DNA from: Streptomyces dioscori
GTDB taxonomy: Bacteria > Actinomycetota > Actinomycetes > Streptomycetales > Streptomycetaceae
Assembly: GCF_003024195.1 (NCBI RefSeq)
Contig: NZ_KZ679038.1
Location: 868,001 to 932,000, forward strand
Direction of reading: 5' to 3'
Length of the DNA stretch: 64,000 bases
Position numbers and translations under genes: made by a program. Numbering within the stretch: position 1 is the stretch's first letter; each line of letters begins with the position of its first letter. The notes beneath the pieces were generated by a model. It worked only from the letters and a program-made list of their open reading frames with translations. It was not told the DNA's origin and did not search any database. Below are positions 1-7,717 of the stretch, in pieces.

Positions 1-102
1 CGGGCCACGGACCGCACCGGCACGGTGCAGACCGAGAAGCGCACCGGAACCGTCCCCGACGGCGCGAGCGGCCGGCACTCGGTCGTGGTGACCGTCGAGT
101 GA
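1..102 (+). CDS. Molybdopterin-dependent oxidoreductase, C-terminal end (partial)
   Basis: The window opens inside a reading frame that ends with TGA at 100-102. The visible 33 residues contain RATDRTGTVQT and DGASGRHSVVV. These match the end of the Mo-co dimerisation domain of sulfite-oxidase-like molybdopterin enzymes, where an R-A-T-D-x-x-G-x-x-Q-T stretch precedes D-G-A-x-G-x-H. The enzyme would be a membrane or exported oxidoreductase. The next gene encodes a fasciclin lipoprotein, a pairing I recall from other Streptomyces. Only the last strand of the domain is present, so the assignment rests on a short match. Confidence 0.55.
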   Translation, partial: RATDRTGTVQTEKRTGTVPDGASGRHSVVVTVE

Positions 103-200
103 CACCACAGACCAACTCCCCCCATCCCCACACCCCGAACCACATGTCCGACCCCCGAATGAACGCAGCCACGGCTGTGTCAACTCATAGGAGAAACACC

Positions 201-860
201 ATGAACACTCGCATCAGCCGTATCGCCGTGATCGTGGCCGCGGCCACCGTTCTCCCGCTGTCCCTCAGCGCCTGCTCCGACAGCGGCAGCGACTCCGCCA
301 AGTCGGACTCCTCCAGCAAGGCGTCGGCCTCCGCCACCGAGTCCGACGACGGCATGGCCGGCTCGGGCGACACCGCGACGAAGGACGAGCCGTTCGGTCC
401 GGGCTGTGCCTCGGTGCCGAAGAGCGGTTCCGGTTCGTTCGACGGCATGGCCCAGGACCCGGTCGCCACGGCCGCCTCCAACAACCCGGCCCTGTCCACC
501 CTGGTCACCGCCGTGAAGAAGGCCGGTCTGGTCGACACCCTGAACAACGCCAAGGACATCACGGTGTTCGCGCCGACCAACGACGCCTTCGCGAAGATCC
601 CGAAGGCCGACCTGGACAAGGTCCTCGCCGACAAGGCCACGCTGACGAAGATCCTCACGTACCACGTCGTGGGTCAGAAGCTCGCGCCGAAGGACCTGGA
701 GAACGGCTCCTTCCCGACGCTGGAGAAGTCGAAGCTGACGACCTCCGGTTCGGGCGAGTCCTACAAGGTCAACGACTCCGCGAAGGTCGTCTGCGGCAAC
801 GTGAAGACCGCCAACGCCAACGTCTACATCATCGACACGGTCCTGATGCCCACCAGCTGA
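201..860 (+). CDS. Fasciclin (FAS1) domain lipoprotein
   Basis: This 219-residue protein has a lipoprotein signal: basic N-terminus, hydrophobic core, then lipobox L-S-A-C with the lipidated Cys at 25. A Ser/Ala/Asp-rich linker runs to about residue 80. A FAS1 domain fills the rest, with the H1-like ITVFAPTNDAFAKI segment and the YHVV motif. FAS1 domains mediate adhesion or protein interaction at the cell surface. The frame is open from position 99, but the ATG at 201 is preceded by AGGAGA and starts directly with the signal peptide, so it is preferred. It follows a molybdoenzyme gene and is closed by two strong hairpins. Confidence 0.9.
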   Translation: MNTRISRIAVIVAAATVLPLSLSACSDSGSDSAKSDSSSKASASATESDDGMAGSGDTATKDEPFGPGCASVPKSGSGSFDGMAQDPVATAASNNPALSTLVTAVKKAGLVDTLNNAKDITVFAPTNDAFAKIPKADLDKVLADKATLTKILTYHVVGQKLAPKDLENGSFPTLEKSKLTTSGSGESYKVNDSAKVVCGNVKTANANVYIIDTVLMPTS

Positions 861-873
861 CGGACCTTCCCCA

Positions 874-903
874 GCCGGCCGCCCTTCGGGGACGGCGGCC
901 GGC
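874..903 (+). terminator. Stem-loop after the fasciclin gene
   Basis: Perfect 10-bp arms GCCGGCCGCC (874-883) and GGCGGCCGGC (894-903) flank a 10-nt loop, 13 nt after the stop codon. There is no T-run, which is usual for Streptomyces terminators. Confidence 0.65.
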
Positions 904-932
904 GGCCGGGCTCTCCCGTGACGGGGAGGAGA

Positions 933-970
933 CAGGGGTGGTCAGGACCTTCCAGTCCTGGCCACCCCTG
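933..970. terminator. Second strong stem-loop between fasciclin and zinc-ribbon genes
   Basis: Sixteen-bp arms at 933-948 and 955-970 (outer part CAGGGGTGG/CCACCCCTG) pair with a single G-T wobble around a 6-nt loop, CTTCCA. It follows the first hairpin closely and lies about 90 nt before the next gene. It may be a backup terminator or protect an mRNA 3' end. Confidence 0.55.
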
Positions 971-1059
971 CCCGGTGTCCGGCCCGGTACGACGCCTCCC
1001 GCGCTGCCCGGTGCGACGACCCTTCCGGTGGATCCGGGACCCACGGGTACGCTGCCTGC

Positions 1060-1281
1060 ATGACGCAGGAGCGGGCGCCGGAATCCGGGCCAGGTGACGC
1101 CGTCACGGCCTCCTCGCCCGGCGCGGAGATCACCACGACGGACTGCCGCCAGTGCGGTGCCAAGGTGAGCGGGCTCAACAACCGGTACGCGTGTTCTTAC
1201 TGCGGCTGGGTCAACCACTGGGCGGAGGGCTCCAACATCCTGCCGTCGGCTGAGGACGACCCGGACCATCCCAGCCGCTGA
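1060..1281 (+). CDS. Small zinc-ribbon protein
   Basis: This 73-residue protein has two CxxC knuckles, C29-x2-C32 and C45-x2-C48, the second followed by G-W-V-N-H-W. That is a rubredoxin-knuckle zinc ribbon, suggesting a zinc-binding protein of unknown partner. The N-terminal 25 residues look disordered and the C-terminus is acidic. No Shine-Dalgarno is evident. A TACGCT -10-like hexamer ends 7 nt before the ATG, so the message may be leaderless. The C-terminal stop is 54 nt before hemC on the same strand. I do not recognise a named family. Confidence 0.6.
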   Translation: MTQERAPESGPGDAVTASSPGAEITTTDCRQCGAKVSGLNNRYACSYCGWVNHWAEGSNILPSAEDDPDHPSR

Positions 1282-1335
1282 GCCCGTGCGGGCAAGGCGC
1301 AGTTCGCGTGTGCCGCACGGTCTATCGTGGGGCGT

Positions 1336-2271
1336 ATGCACGCTCCCGAGTTGATCCGCATCGTCTCCCGCGACTCGCCCATGGCCCTGGCGCAGGTGGC
1401 GCGCGTACGGGCCGAACTGGCCGCGCTCCATCCCGGAACGCGTACCGAGGTCGTCCCCGTGAAGACGACCGGCGACAAGTGGATGGGGGACCTCTCCCAG
1501 GTCGAGGGCAAGGGAGCGTTCACCAAGGAGGTCGACGCCGCGCTGCTGGCCGGCGAGGCCGATCTGGCGGTGCACTGCGTCAAGGACGTGCCCGCCGACC
1601 GGCCGCTTCCGGCGGGCACGATGTTCGCCGCGTTCCTCAAGCGGGACGACATCCGGGACGCGCTCATCCACCCGGGCGGACTCACCCTCGACGAGCTGCC
1701 GCCCGGCACCCGGATCGGGACCTCCTCCGTACGCCGCGTCGCGCAGCTGGCCGCCTCCCGCCCCCACCTGCAGTGCGTGCCGTTCCGGGGCAACGCGAAC
1801 CGGCGCCTGGCGAAGCTCGCCGCGGGTGAGGCGGACGCGCTGCTGCTCGCGGTCTCGGGCCTTGAGCGCATCGAACGCACCGATGTGATCACCGAGATCC
1901 TCTCCCCCGAGACGATGATGCCGCCGATCGGCGCGGGCATCCTCGCCCTGCAGTGCCGCGAGGGCGACACCACGGTCATCGACGCCGTCAGTGCGCTCGG
2001 CGATCCGGCCACCCATCGCGAGGCCACCGCGGAACGCATGTTCCTGCACGTCCTCCAGGGCCACTGCAACTCGCCGATCGCCGGTTACGCCACGGCCGAG
2101 CCGCGCGGCGAACTGTCCCTGCGCGCTTGCGTGTTCACCCCGGACGGCAAGACCCAGCTCAACGCCCACGAGTGGGCCGGCCGCCTGGACCCCGCCACGC
2201 TCGGCACATCGGTGGCGGTAGCCCTCCTACGCCAGGGCGCCCGAGACCTGATCGACACGATCCCCCACTGA
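1336..2271 (+). CDS. hemC: Hydroxymethylbilane synthase (porphobilinogen deaminase)-like
   Basis: At 311 residues this has the normal family length. HemC condenses four porphobilinogen units into hydroxymethylbilane in tetrapyrrole synthesis. Family signatures are visible: HCVKDVP (catalytic Asp loop), GTSSVRR (cofactor and substrate arginines), FRGNANRRL, and Cys244 in [11 protein letters not shown], where the dipyrromethane cofactor attaches. The loop normally reads RGNVxTRL and the end of domain 2 reads differently, so this may be a diverged second copy rather than the housekeeping enzyme. No other heme gene is adjacent. The ATG at 1336 fits homologue length; an in-frame GTG lies at 1327. 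Confidence 0.85.
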   Translation: MHAPELIRIVSRDSPMALAQVARVRAELAALHPGTRTEVVPVKTTGDKWMGDLSQVEGKGAFTKEVDAALLAGEADLAVHCVKDVPADRPLPAGTMFAAFLKRDDIRDALIHPGGLTLDELPPGTRIGTSSVRRVAQLAASRPHLQCVPFRGNANRRLAKLAAGEADALLLAVSGLERIERTDVITEILSPETMMPPIGAGILALQCREGDTTVIDAVSALGDPATHREATAERMFLHVLQGHCNSPIAGYATAEPRGELSLRACVFTPDGKTQLNAHEWAGRLDPATLGTSVAVALLRQGARDLIDTIPH

Positions 2272-2299
2272 CACACCGGGGCCCGCCCCCACACACAAG

Positions 2300-2455
2300 G
2301 GCCGCGGGGAACGGCGCAATCTTCTGTCGTTCGGGGGCGCGGGGAACGGCGCAGCCTTTTGCCTTTCGGGGGCGCGGGGAACGGCGCAGTCTTTTGGCTC
2401 TGAGCCGCACGGGGACGCGACGCCCGGCCCGGTCCTTCAGGGGCGCGGGGAACTG
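2300..2455. repeat. Cluster of GGGGCGCGGGGAACNGCGC elements
   Basis: Within the hemC-TetR gap, four related units occur: GGGGAACGGCGCAAT near 2307, two GGGGGCGCGGGGAACGGCGCAG copies near 2334 and 2368 separated by T-rich spacers (CTTTTG), and GGGGCGCGGGGAACTGCGCG near 2440. The same core appears twice near 33.3 kb. This is a dispersed, non-coding intergenic repeat of streptomycetes. The two central copies lie 34 nt apart, so locally it is tandem. Confidence 0.75.
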
Positions 2456-2520
2456 CGCGACCAGCCCCCACCGCCCCGCACCCGACATCACCCCCGCCGG
2501 AGGCACCTGCAGGGTTCGCC

Positions 2521-2553
2521 CATTTGCCTAAACCCTTTAGGCAAATGCATAAT
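2521..2553 (+). promoter_or_regulatory. TetR-type operator overlapping a promoter
   Basis: A perfect inverted repeat has 12-bp arms, CATTTGCCTAAA (2521-2532) and TTTAGGCAAATG (2536-2547), around CCC. A promoter is readable across it: TTGCCT (2524-2529), an 18-nt spacer and CATAAT (2548-2553). The dyad covers the -35 and spacer, as expected for self-repression by the TetR gene starting at 2580, whose Shine-Dalgarno is ACAGGAGG. Confidence 0.8.
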
Positions 2554-2579
2554 CGAACCCTACAAACAGGAGGACCCCC

Positions 2580-3152
2580 ATGGCCCGCGCAGGCCTGACG
2601 ACCAAGCGCCTGATCCAAGCAGGCGCAGACCTCGCAGACGAGTCCGGCTTCGACCAGGTAACCGTCTCCGCCCTGGCCAGAAGATTCGACGTGAAGGTCG
2701 CGAGCCTCTACTCGCACCTGAAGAGCTCCCAGGACCTCAAGACAGGCATCGCCCTCCTCGCCCTGGAGGAGCTCGCCGACCGCGGCGCAACCGCCCTGGC
2801 GGGCCGCGCGGGCAAGGACGCCCTGATCGCCCTGGCGAACGTCTACCGCGACTACGCGGGAGAGCACCCCGGCCGGTACGCCGCTGCCCAGCTCAAGCTC
2901 ACCCCCGAGGCAGCAGCCGCCAGCGCCGGCAGCAGGCACTCGCAGATGACCCGGGCCATCCTGCGCGGCTACGACCTCACGGAACCGGACCAGACCCACG
3001 CGGTCCGCCTCCTGGGCAGCGTCTTCCACGGTTACGTCAGCCTGGAGCTGAGCGGCGGCTTCAGCCACAGCGCTCCCGATTCCCAGGAGTCCTGGACCAG
3101 CATCCTCGACGCCCTCGACGCCCTCCTGCGGAACTGGCCCGCCCAGCAGTAG
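2580..3152 (+). CDS. TetR/AcrR-family repressor
   Basis: This 190-residue regulator has an N-terminal TetR helix-turn-helix at about residues 23-58 (VTVSALARRFDVKVASLYSH), followed by a C-terminal ligand-binding domain of the WHG/TetR_C_33 type. It probably represses its own transcription from the dyad at 2521-2547, which overlaps the promoter. The SGNH hydrolase gene starts 47 nt after its stop on the same strand, so the two are likely cotranscribed and co-repressed. The ligand may be an ester or lipid handled by that hydrolase; this is inference from position only. Confidence 0.9.
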   Translation: MARAGLTTKRLIQAGADLADESGFDQVTVSALARRFDVKVASLYSHLKSSQDLKTGIALLALEELADRGATALAGRAGKDALIALANVYRDYAGEHPGRYAAAQLKLTPEAAAASAGSRHSQMTRAILRGYDLTEPDQTHAVRLLGSVFHGYVSLELSGGFSHSAPDSQESWTSILDALDALLRNWPAQQ

Positions 3153-3199
3153 CTCCGCCCGGCAAGCCCTCCCCCCCCAGAATCGACAAGGTCGAAGCC

Positions 3200-4450
3200 A
3201 TGCCCAACGAGAACACTTCAGCCACCACCACCGACGGCACAACTGACAGCTCAGCCGGCTGGATCACCACACCCATCACCGCGGACCTCCTCCGAGGCGC
3301 CCTCGACCTGGAACGCACCGAGCACGGCGTGCTGCCGCACCGGCTGCCCGCCTGGGTCCGCGCCCAGTACGCCGACGGCCAGCTGGCCATGGCCGAGTCC
3401 CAGCCGTCCGGCGTACGGCTGGCTTTCCGCACCCGGGCCACCACCGTCGAACTGGACACGCTGCCCACGAAGCGGGTCTACACGGGCGCCCCGCCCCGCC
3501 CGGACGGCGTGTACGAACTGCTCGTCGACGGGGTCCTGGCCGGCCGGGGCAGTGTGCGGGACGGCAACACCCTGACCATCGACATGACCACGGGGAGCGC
3601 CGAACTGCGGACCGGTCCGGTGGGCACCGTCCGCTTCACCGACCTGCCCGGGAGCGACGGCAACAACGGCGGCGGCGACACCAAGGACATCGAGATCTGG
3701 CTGCCGCACAACGAGACCACCGAGCTGGTCGCCCTGCGCACCGACGCCCCGGTCGAGCCCGCGGCCGACCGGGGGCGCAGGGTGTGGCTGCATCACGGCA
3801 GCTCCATCAGTCATGGCTCCGACGCCGCGGGGCCGACCACCATCTGGCCCGCGCTCGCCGCCTCCCTCGGAGGTGTGGAGCTGATCAACCTGGGCCTCGG
3901 CGGCAGCGCGCTGCTCGACCCGTTCACCGCCCGCACGCTCCGGGACACCCCCGCCGACCTGATCAGCGTCAAGATCGGCATCAACGTCGTCAACGCCGAC
4001 GCGATGCGCCTGCGCGCGTTCACCCCGGCCGTCCACGGTTTCCTCGACACGATCCGCGAAGGTCACCCGGACACACCGCTGTTGGTCGTGTCCCCGATCC
4101 TGTGCCCCATCCACGAGGACACACCCGGTCCGAGCGCTCCGGACCTCGGCAATATGAGCGAGGGACAACTGCGCTTCGTGGCCATGGGCGATCCGGCGGA
4201 AACGGCGGCCGGGAAACTGACGCTGCGCGTCATCCGGGACGAGCTGGCCCGGATCGTGGCCCAGCGGTCGAAGGAGGACCCGAACCTCCATCACCTCGAC
4301 GGGCTCCGCCTCTACGGCGAGGCCGACTTCGCCGAACTGCCGCTGCCCGACCAGCTCCACCCGGACGCGGCGACCCATCGCCGTATCGGCGAACGCTTCG
4401 CGGCACAGGTCTTCACAGCGGAAGGCGCTTTCGCGCCCCACAAGGCCTGA
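3200..4450 (+). CDS. SGNH/GDSL-type hydrolase with N-terminal beta domain
   Basis: This 416-residue protein has an N-terminal region (about 25-175) resembling the SsfX3-like jelly-roll domain and a C-terminal SGNH hydrolase fold. Visible blocks are HHGSSISHG (block I, nucleophile Ser), LGLGGSA (block II Gly), GINVVN (block III) and DQLHPD (block V Asp-His pair). Such enzymes hydrolyse or transfer acyl esters. No signal peptide is visible, so it should act in the cytoplasm. It sits 47 nt behind a TetR gene and is probably controlled by it. The substrate is not predictable from the sequence. Confidence 0.85.
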   Translation: MPNENTSATTTDGTTDSSAGWITTPITADLLRGALDLERTEHGVLPHRLPAWVRAQYADGQLAMAESQPSGVRLAFRTRATTVELDTLPTKRVYTGAPPRPDGVYELLVDGVLAGRGSVRDGNTLTIDMTTGSAELRTGPVGTVRFTDLPGSDGNNGGGDTKDIEIWLPHNETTELVALRTDAPVEPAADRGRRVWLHHGSSISHGSDAAGPTTIWPALAASLGGVELINLGLGGSALLDPFTARTLRDTPADLISVKIGINVVNADAMRLRAFTPAVHGFLDTIREGHPDTPLLVVSPILCPIHEDTPGPSAPDLGNMSEGQLRFVAMGDPAETAAGKLTLRVIRDELARIVAQRSKEDPNLHHLDGLRLYGEADFAELPLPDQLHPDAATHRRIGERFAAQVFTAEGAFAPHKA

Positions 4451-4483
4451 CGGCGGACGACGGACAACGGCCGACGGCGGGCG

Positions 4484-4560
4484 GCTGAGCGTCAGGGACC
4501 AGCCACCAGGGTCAGGCACCAGGCGTCAGGCAGGAGTCAGGAGTCAGGCGTCAGGCGTCC
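4484..4560. repeat. GTCAGG-type short repeat tract between convergent genes
   Basis: The 3' gap of the hydrolase gene consists largely of degenerate copies of (A/C)GTCAGG, including back-to-back GAGTCAGGAGTCAGGCGTCAGGCGTC. It carries no gene and may arise by replication slippage. Confidence 0.6.
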
Positions 4561-4578
4561 GAGTGGACCTCAGCGGTC

Positions 4579-5061
4579 CTATCGCGCCCGGTCCTCGCGC
4601 GCCCGGCCGTCCCGCGAACCGCCGCCCCCCGCACGGTCCCCCCACAGATGCTCGTCCCCCGAGTCGGCGCCGGCCGGGCGGAAGCAGGCCGTCACGACCT
4701 TGCCGTGCCGCTGGCAGCGCATCTCCCACTCGTCGGCGAGCATCCGTACGATCCCCACCCCGCGGCCGGACACCTCACCGGCCTCCGGGTCCCGCTGCCG
4801 CGGCAACGTCGGGTCCTCGTCGTGGACGCTCACATGGAGGCAGTCGCCGTCCCAGGTGAGTACCAGATGCGCGTCACTGCGCGCGTGGATGTGGGCGTTG
4901 GTGAGCAGCTCGGAGACCGTCAGCACGACGGCGTCCACCGTGTCCGGCTCGTCCGCGGTCCACGGCAGGGACTCCAGATGCTCGCGTGTCCACTCCCGTC
5001 CGGCGCGCACACCGCCCGACACCGGAAACGAATGCGCCCAGCCCATTGCCTTGACCCCCAC
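4579..5061 (-). CDS. RsbW-like ATP-binding protein (HATPase_c_2)
   Basis: A 160-residue single-domain GHKL ATPase. The N-box reads ELLTNAHIHA and the G-box GRGVGIVRML, with the D-P-x-L-P loop between. These proteins bind ATP and act as anti-sigma or anti-anti-sigma kinases; many in Streptomyces have no known partner. The start is placed at GTG 5061, which has GGGAG 7 nt upstream; an ATG at 5046 is the alternative and the frame is open to 5136. The C-terminal tail is Gly/Arg-rich and probably disordered. It stands alone, convergent with the SGNH hydrolase. Confidence 0.85.
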   Translation of the reverse strand: MGVKAMGWAHSFPVSGGVRAGREWTREHLESLPWTADEPDTVDAVVLTVSELLTNAHIHARSDAHLVLTWDGDCLHVSVHDEDPTLPRQRDPEAGEVSGRGVGIVRMLADEWEMRCQRHGKVVTACFRPAGADSGDEHLWGDRAGGGGSRDGRAREDRAR

Positions 5062-5167
5062 CGAATCACTCCCGTTCCTGCGGTCCGTACCTGCATGTCC
5101 ACAACCCAGGTACCCGGCAGGCGCGCACCCAGGCATCGAGGAGCCGCACAGGAGTGTTCTGCGGTGG

Positions 5168-5830
5168 TCAGCCGGGCTGCGGGGTGGTGCGGATGGCCGC
5201 GATGTCGAGCTGGAGGCGGACCTTGTCGCTCACCATGGCGCCGCCCTCGGCCAGCCTGGTGTTGTAGGTCAGGCCCCACTCGGAGCGGTTGATGGTGGTG
5301 GTGCCGTCGAAGCCGACGCGCTCGTAGCCGAACGGGTCGGTGACATAGCCGATGTAGGTGAGTTCGAGGACGACGGGACGCGTCATGTCCTTGATGGTGA
5401 GGTCGCCGGTCATCCGGTAGACGTCGGGGGCCGCCAGTTTCACGGCGGTGCTGAGGAAGCGCATGTGCGGATAGGTGCCGGAGTCCAGGAAGTCACGGCC
5501 GGACACATGGCTGTCGCGCTGGTCCACGCCCGTGTCGACGCTGGCGGTGGACAGGATGATCTCGGCCCCCGAGCGGGACGGGTCGCGGCCGTCGAAGAAG
5601 AGGCGGCTCCGGTAGTCCGTGAAGGCGCCCCGCACGGTCGTGACCATGGCGTGCCGGACGGAGAAGCCGATCCGGCTGTGCGCGGGGTCGATGACCCAGT
5701 TCCCGGTCAGGGTTCTCAGGTCCGGTTCCGAGGGGCCGCCCTGGGGGAAATCGGGTGGCCCGTCGGGCCGTTGCGGTTCGACGAGCGTGGCAGAGCGACG
5801 CGGAGAGGCACCTCGATTAAAAAGATTCAT
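5168..5830 (-). CDS. YceI-family protein
   Basis: This 220-residue protein shows the complete YceI lipocalin-like barrel from about residue 40: GNWVIDPAHSRIGFSVRH at the start, then TGVDQRDSHVSGRDFLD and FDGTTTINRSEWGLTYN. YceI proteins bind long isoprenoid or fatty-acyl ligands. The 35-residue N-terminal extension is proline-rich with no obvious signal peptide, so a cytoplasmic location is likely. A 14-bp perfect palindrome sits 12 nt upstream of the ATG, typical of MarR-type control. Few other genes are transcribed with it. Confidence 0.93.
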   Translation of the reverse strand: MNLFNRGASPRRSATLVEPQRPDGPPDFPQGGPSEPDLRTLTGNWVIDPAHSRIGFSVRHAMVTTVRGAFTDYRSRLFFDGRDPSRSGAEIILSTASVDTGVDQRDSHVSGRDFLDSGTYPHMRFLSTAVKLAAPDVYRMTGDLTIKDMTRPVVLELTYIGYVTDPFGYERVGFDGTTTINRSEWGLTYNTRLAEGGAMVSDKVRLQLDIAAIRTTPQPG

Positions 5831-5841
5831 GACTCACCTAG

Positions 5842-5855
5842 CTATTGCGCAATAG
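5842..5855. promoter_or_regulatory. Palindromic operator upstream of yceI (MarR-like)
   Basis: CTATTGCGCAATAG is a perfect 14-bp palindrome, 12 nt before the yceI start codon. The ATTGCGCAAT core resembles MarR-family sites. No MarR gene lies nearby, so the regulator must act from elsewhere. Confidence 0.6.
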
Positions 5856-6069
5856 ATACGTCTGCAAGCCAAACCAAGATCCACGAGTTTACCGGATTCG
5901 TACCCGCCGACCGGCCCGGCATCCCCGCCCCGGCAATGGGTCACAGAATCCCCACACACCCGTCACCAGGCCCGCAGAAGGCACTGAGTGCCTGGTCCGG
6001 CCTGCGAGGATCCGGCCGGGGATCAGCGCAATTCTGGCGGCCGACGCATATCGCCCTTTTGGTCTCGGG

Positions 6070-7626
6070 TCAGTAGCCGTACTTCGTCGTATACGCGCAT
6101 TCGGTGTAGATGTAGCCGGACGACAGTTTGGCGGTGTCCGAGGCCGGAGTGTTTCCGATACCGCTCGTGGATTTATGCACGAAGTACGTCGTGCCGACGG
6201 GCAGCCGGATGGTCCGCTGCGGGTAGTTCTTGCCGCTGTCGCTGCACGGTTTGAAGCCCAGTGTGATCGTGCTGGTCAGGGAGTAGGAGGTGCACTTCCC
6301 GCAGGCCTTGAGCGTGAAGCTGCCCGTCACCGGGCCGGTGTACAGCACCCTGATGTCGTCGGGGCTGTCGTTCTTGACGGTGACGGAGATGCTGCCGCCG
6401 GACGCCGTGGTGGGCAGGCGCTTGCCCGCGGCGGGCACGGTCTGGGCGACCTCGGCGGCGATCACGATCTTCTTGGCGCGGGCCACGTTCTTGTGCGCCC
6501 CGGCGTTCTTGACGAAGTCGTTCATGGTGGTGACGGCCTCGGCGAAACTGCCGTCCTTGTACTGGTCCACTCCGCAGTCGTACGTACCCGACTCCGCGTT
6601 CTTCTCCGCCCGGTCGGCGTTCCTGGTGAGGGTCCGGCCCTGCCCGGCGTCCTCTCCGGGCAGTCCGACGATCTGGGAGTTCAGGGATTCGAGGCGCTCG
6701 ACGGCCTTGCAGGGATCGTCTCCGCGCACGTCCTTCACGGCCTTGTCGACGGCCGTCCCGACCGAGGACCCCACCTTCGCGCTCTGTCCGGACTTCGGGA
6801 AGGTCCGGAGCAGTTCGCCGTAGTGCGTCGCCCACTCCGCGGTTCCGCCGGACAGCGACTGCGTGCCGCACTCGTAGAGCGAGGTGGCCAGCCGGTCGTC
6901 GGGCCATGTCGCCAGTGTGCCGAGTTCCTTCTCGTCCATGGTGCGCGGGACCGTGCGCAGGTACTTCAGGGGCGCCACCGCGGTGCAGTAGTTCTTCTCC
7001 TCGTAGGCGGAGGCGACGGTGGTGTAGTAGGTCTTGAGCCGGTCGGGGACCCGCTCGGCCGCCCGTGAGCCGGGGTGGTCGCTGCGCAGATCGCTGTAGA
7101 CGGTCAGGGCCTTGCGGTAGTCGGACTCCGCGTTCTGGAACTGCTGTCTCCCGGCCGCCTTGACCAGTTCGTCGGCGCGCTCCAGTCGGTCCAGGAGCAT
7201 CTGTTCGGTGGCTTCGTCGCGTGCGCCGCCGTACAGGGCGACACCTCCGGCGGGCACGGCGAGGAGCACGATGCCGAGGACGACGGCGATCCAGGCCGCG
7301 GGCGGCCACATCAGCCGGGTCCGCAGCCCCACGACCGCGCCGTGGACGGCCGCGAGCGCGAGAAGGACGAGGTACGCGACGAGGGCTCCGCCGGGTACAC
7401 CGTCCGGGTCCGCGGGCAGCGCCACCAGGAGCAGTAGCGCGGTCGCGACCCAGCAGGCGGCCATCAGCCACCAGCGGCGCACCAGCGCGTAACCGAGGCC
7501 CAGTCCGCTGAGGTTCAGGAGTGCCACACCGGCGGCTCTCCAGCCGTCCGCGGGTGCGGGCGGTGGCGCGGTCGGCATCGGCGGTATGACGAATCCGTCG
7601 TTGAAGTCGTTGCGCTGCCAGGACAT
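6070..7626 (-). CDS. Membrane protein with helical repeat and secreted C-terminal domain
   Basis: I do not recognise a named family. The 518-residue protein has a Pro-rich cytoplasmic start, then about four hydrophobic segments between residues 25 and 125. A helical region follows (about 130-400) that reads like degenerate TPR or YfiO repeats (QQFQNAESDYRKALTVYSDLR; YKDGSFAEAVTTMNDFVKNA) with paired cysteines. The last 115 residues look like a beta domain with a CGKC motif and further cysteines, suggesting disulfides outside the membrane. The ATG at 7626 has GGGGGA 6 nt upstream; an in-frame ATG at 7644 is possible. Confidence 0.7.
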   Translation of the reverse strand: MSWQRNDFNDGFVIPPMPTAPPPAPADGWRAAGVALLNLSGLGLGYALVRRWWLMAACWVATALLLLVALPADPDGVPGGALVAYLVLLALAAVHGAVVGLRTRLMWPPAAWIAVVLGIVLLAVPAGGVALYGGARDEATEQMLLDRLERADELVKAAGRQQFQNAESDYRKALTVYSDLRSDHPGSRAAERVPDRLKTYYTTVASAYEEKNYCTAVAPLKYLRTVPRTMDEKELGTLATWPDDRLATSLYECGTQSLSGGTAEWATHYGELLRTFPKSGQSAKVGSSVGTAVDKAVKDVRGDDPCKAVERLESLNSQIVGLPGEDAGQGRTLTRNADRAEKNAESGTYDCGVDQYKDGSFAEAVTTMNDFVKNAGAHKNVARAKKIVIAAEVAQTVPAAGKRLPTTASGGSISVTVKNDSPDDIRVLYTGPVTGSFTLKACGKCTSYSLTSTITLGFKPCSDSGKNYPQRTIRLPVGTTYFVHKSTSGIGNTPASDTAKLSSGYIYTECAYTTKYGY

Positions 7627-7717
7627 GACGGTTCCCCCGGTCAATCACGTCCGAAGTTCTATGACTTGTCAGCGTACGGTCAGCCATCGGACGGCGACAA
7701 GAGGAAGCGGCGACCCG

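Noticed and set aside
829..2169. A 446-codon minus-strand frame
   Set aside because: It is the antisense of hemC and the zinc-ribbon gene and has no recognisable domain.
4484..4560. A possible CRISPR-like short repeat
   Set aside because: Units are 7-8 bp, irregular and without spacers.
4700..6076. A 458-codon plus-strand frame
   Set aside because: It lies antisense to the ATPase and yceI genes, both of which have clear families and ribosome sites.
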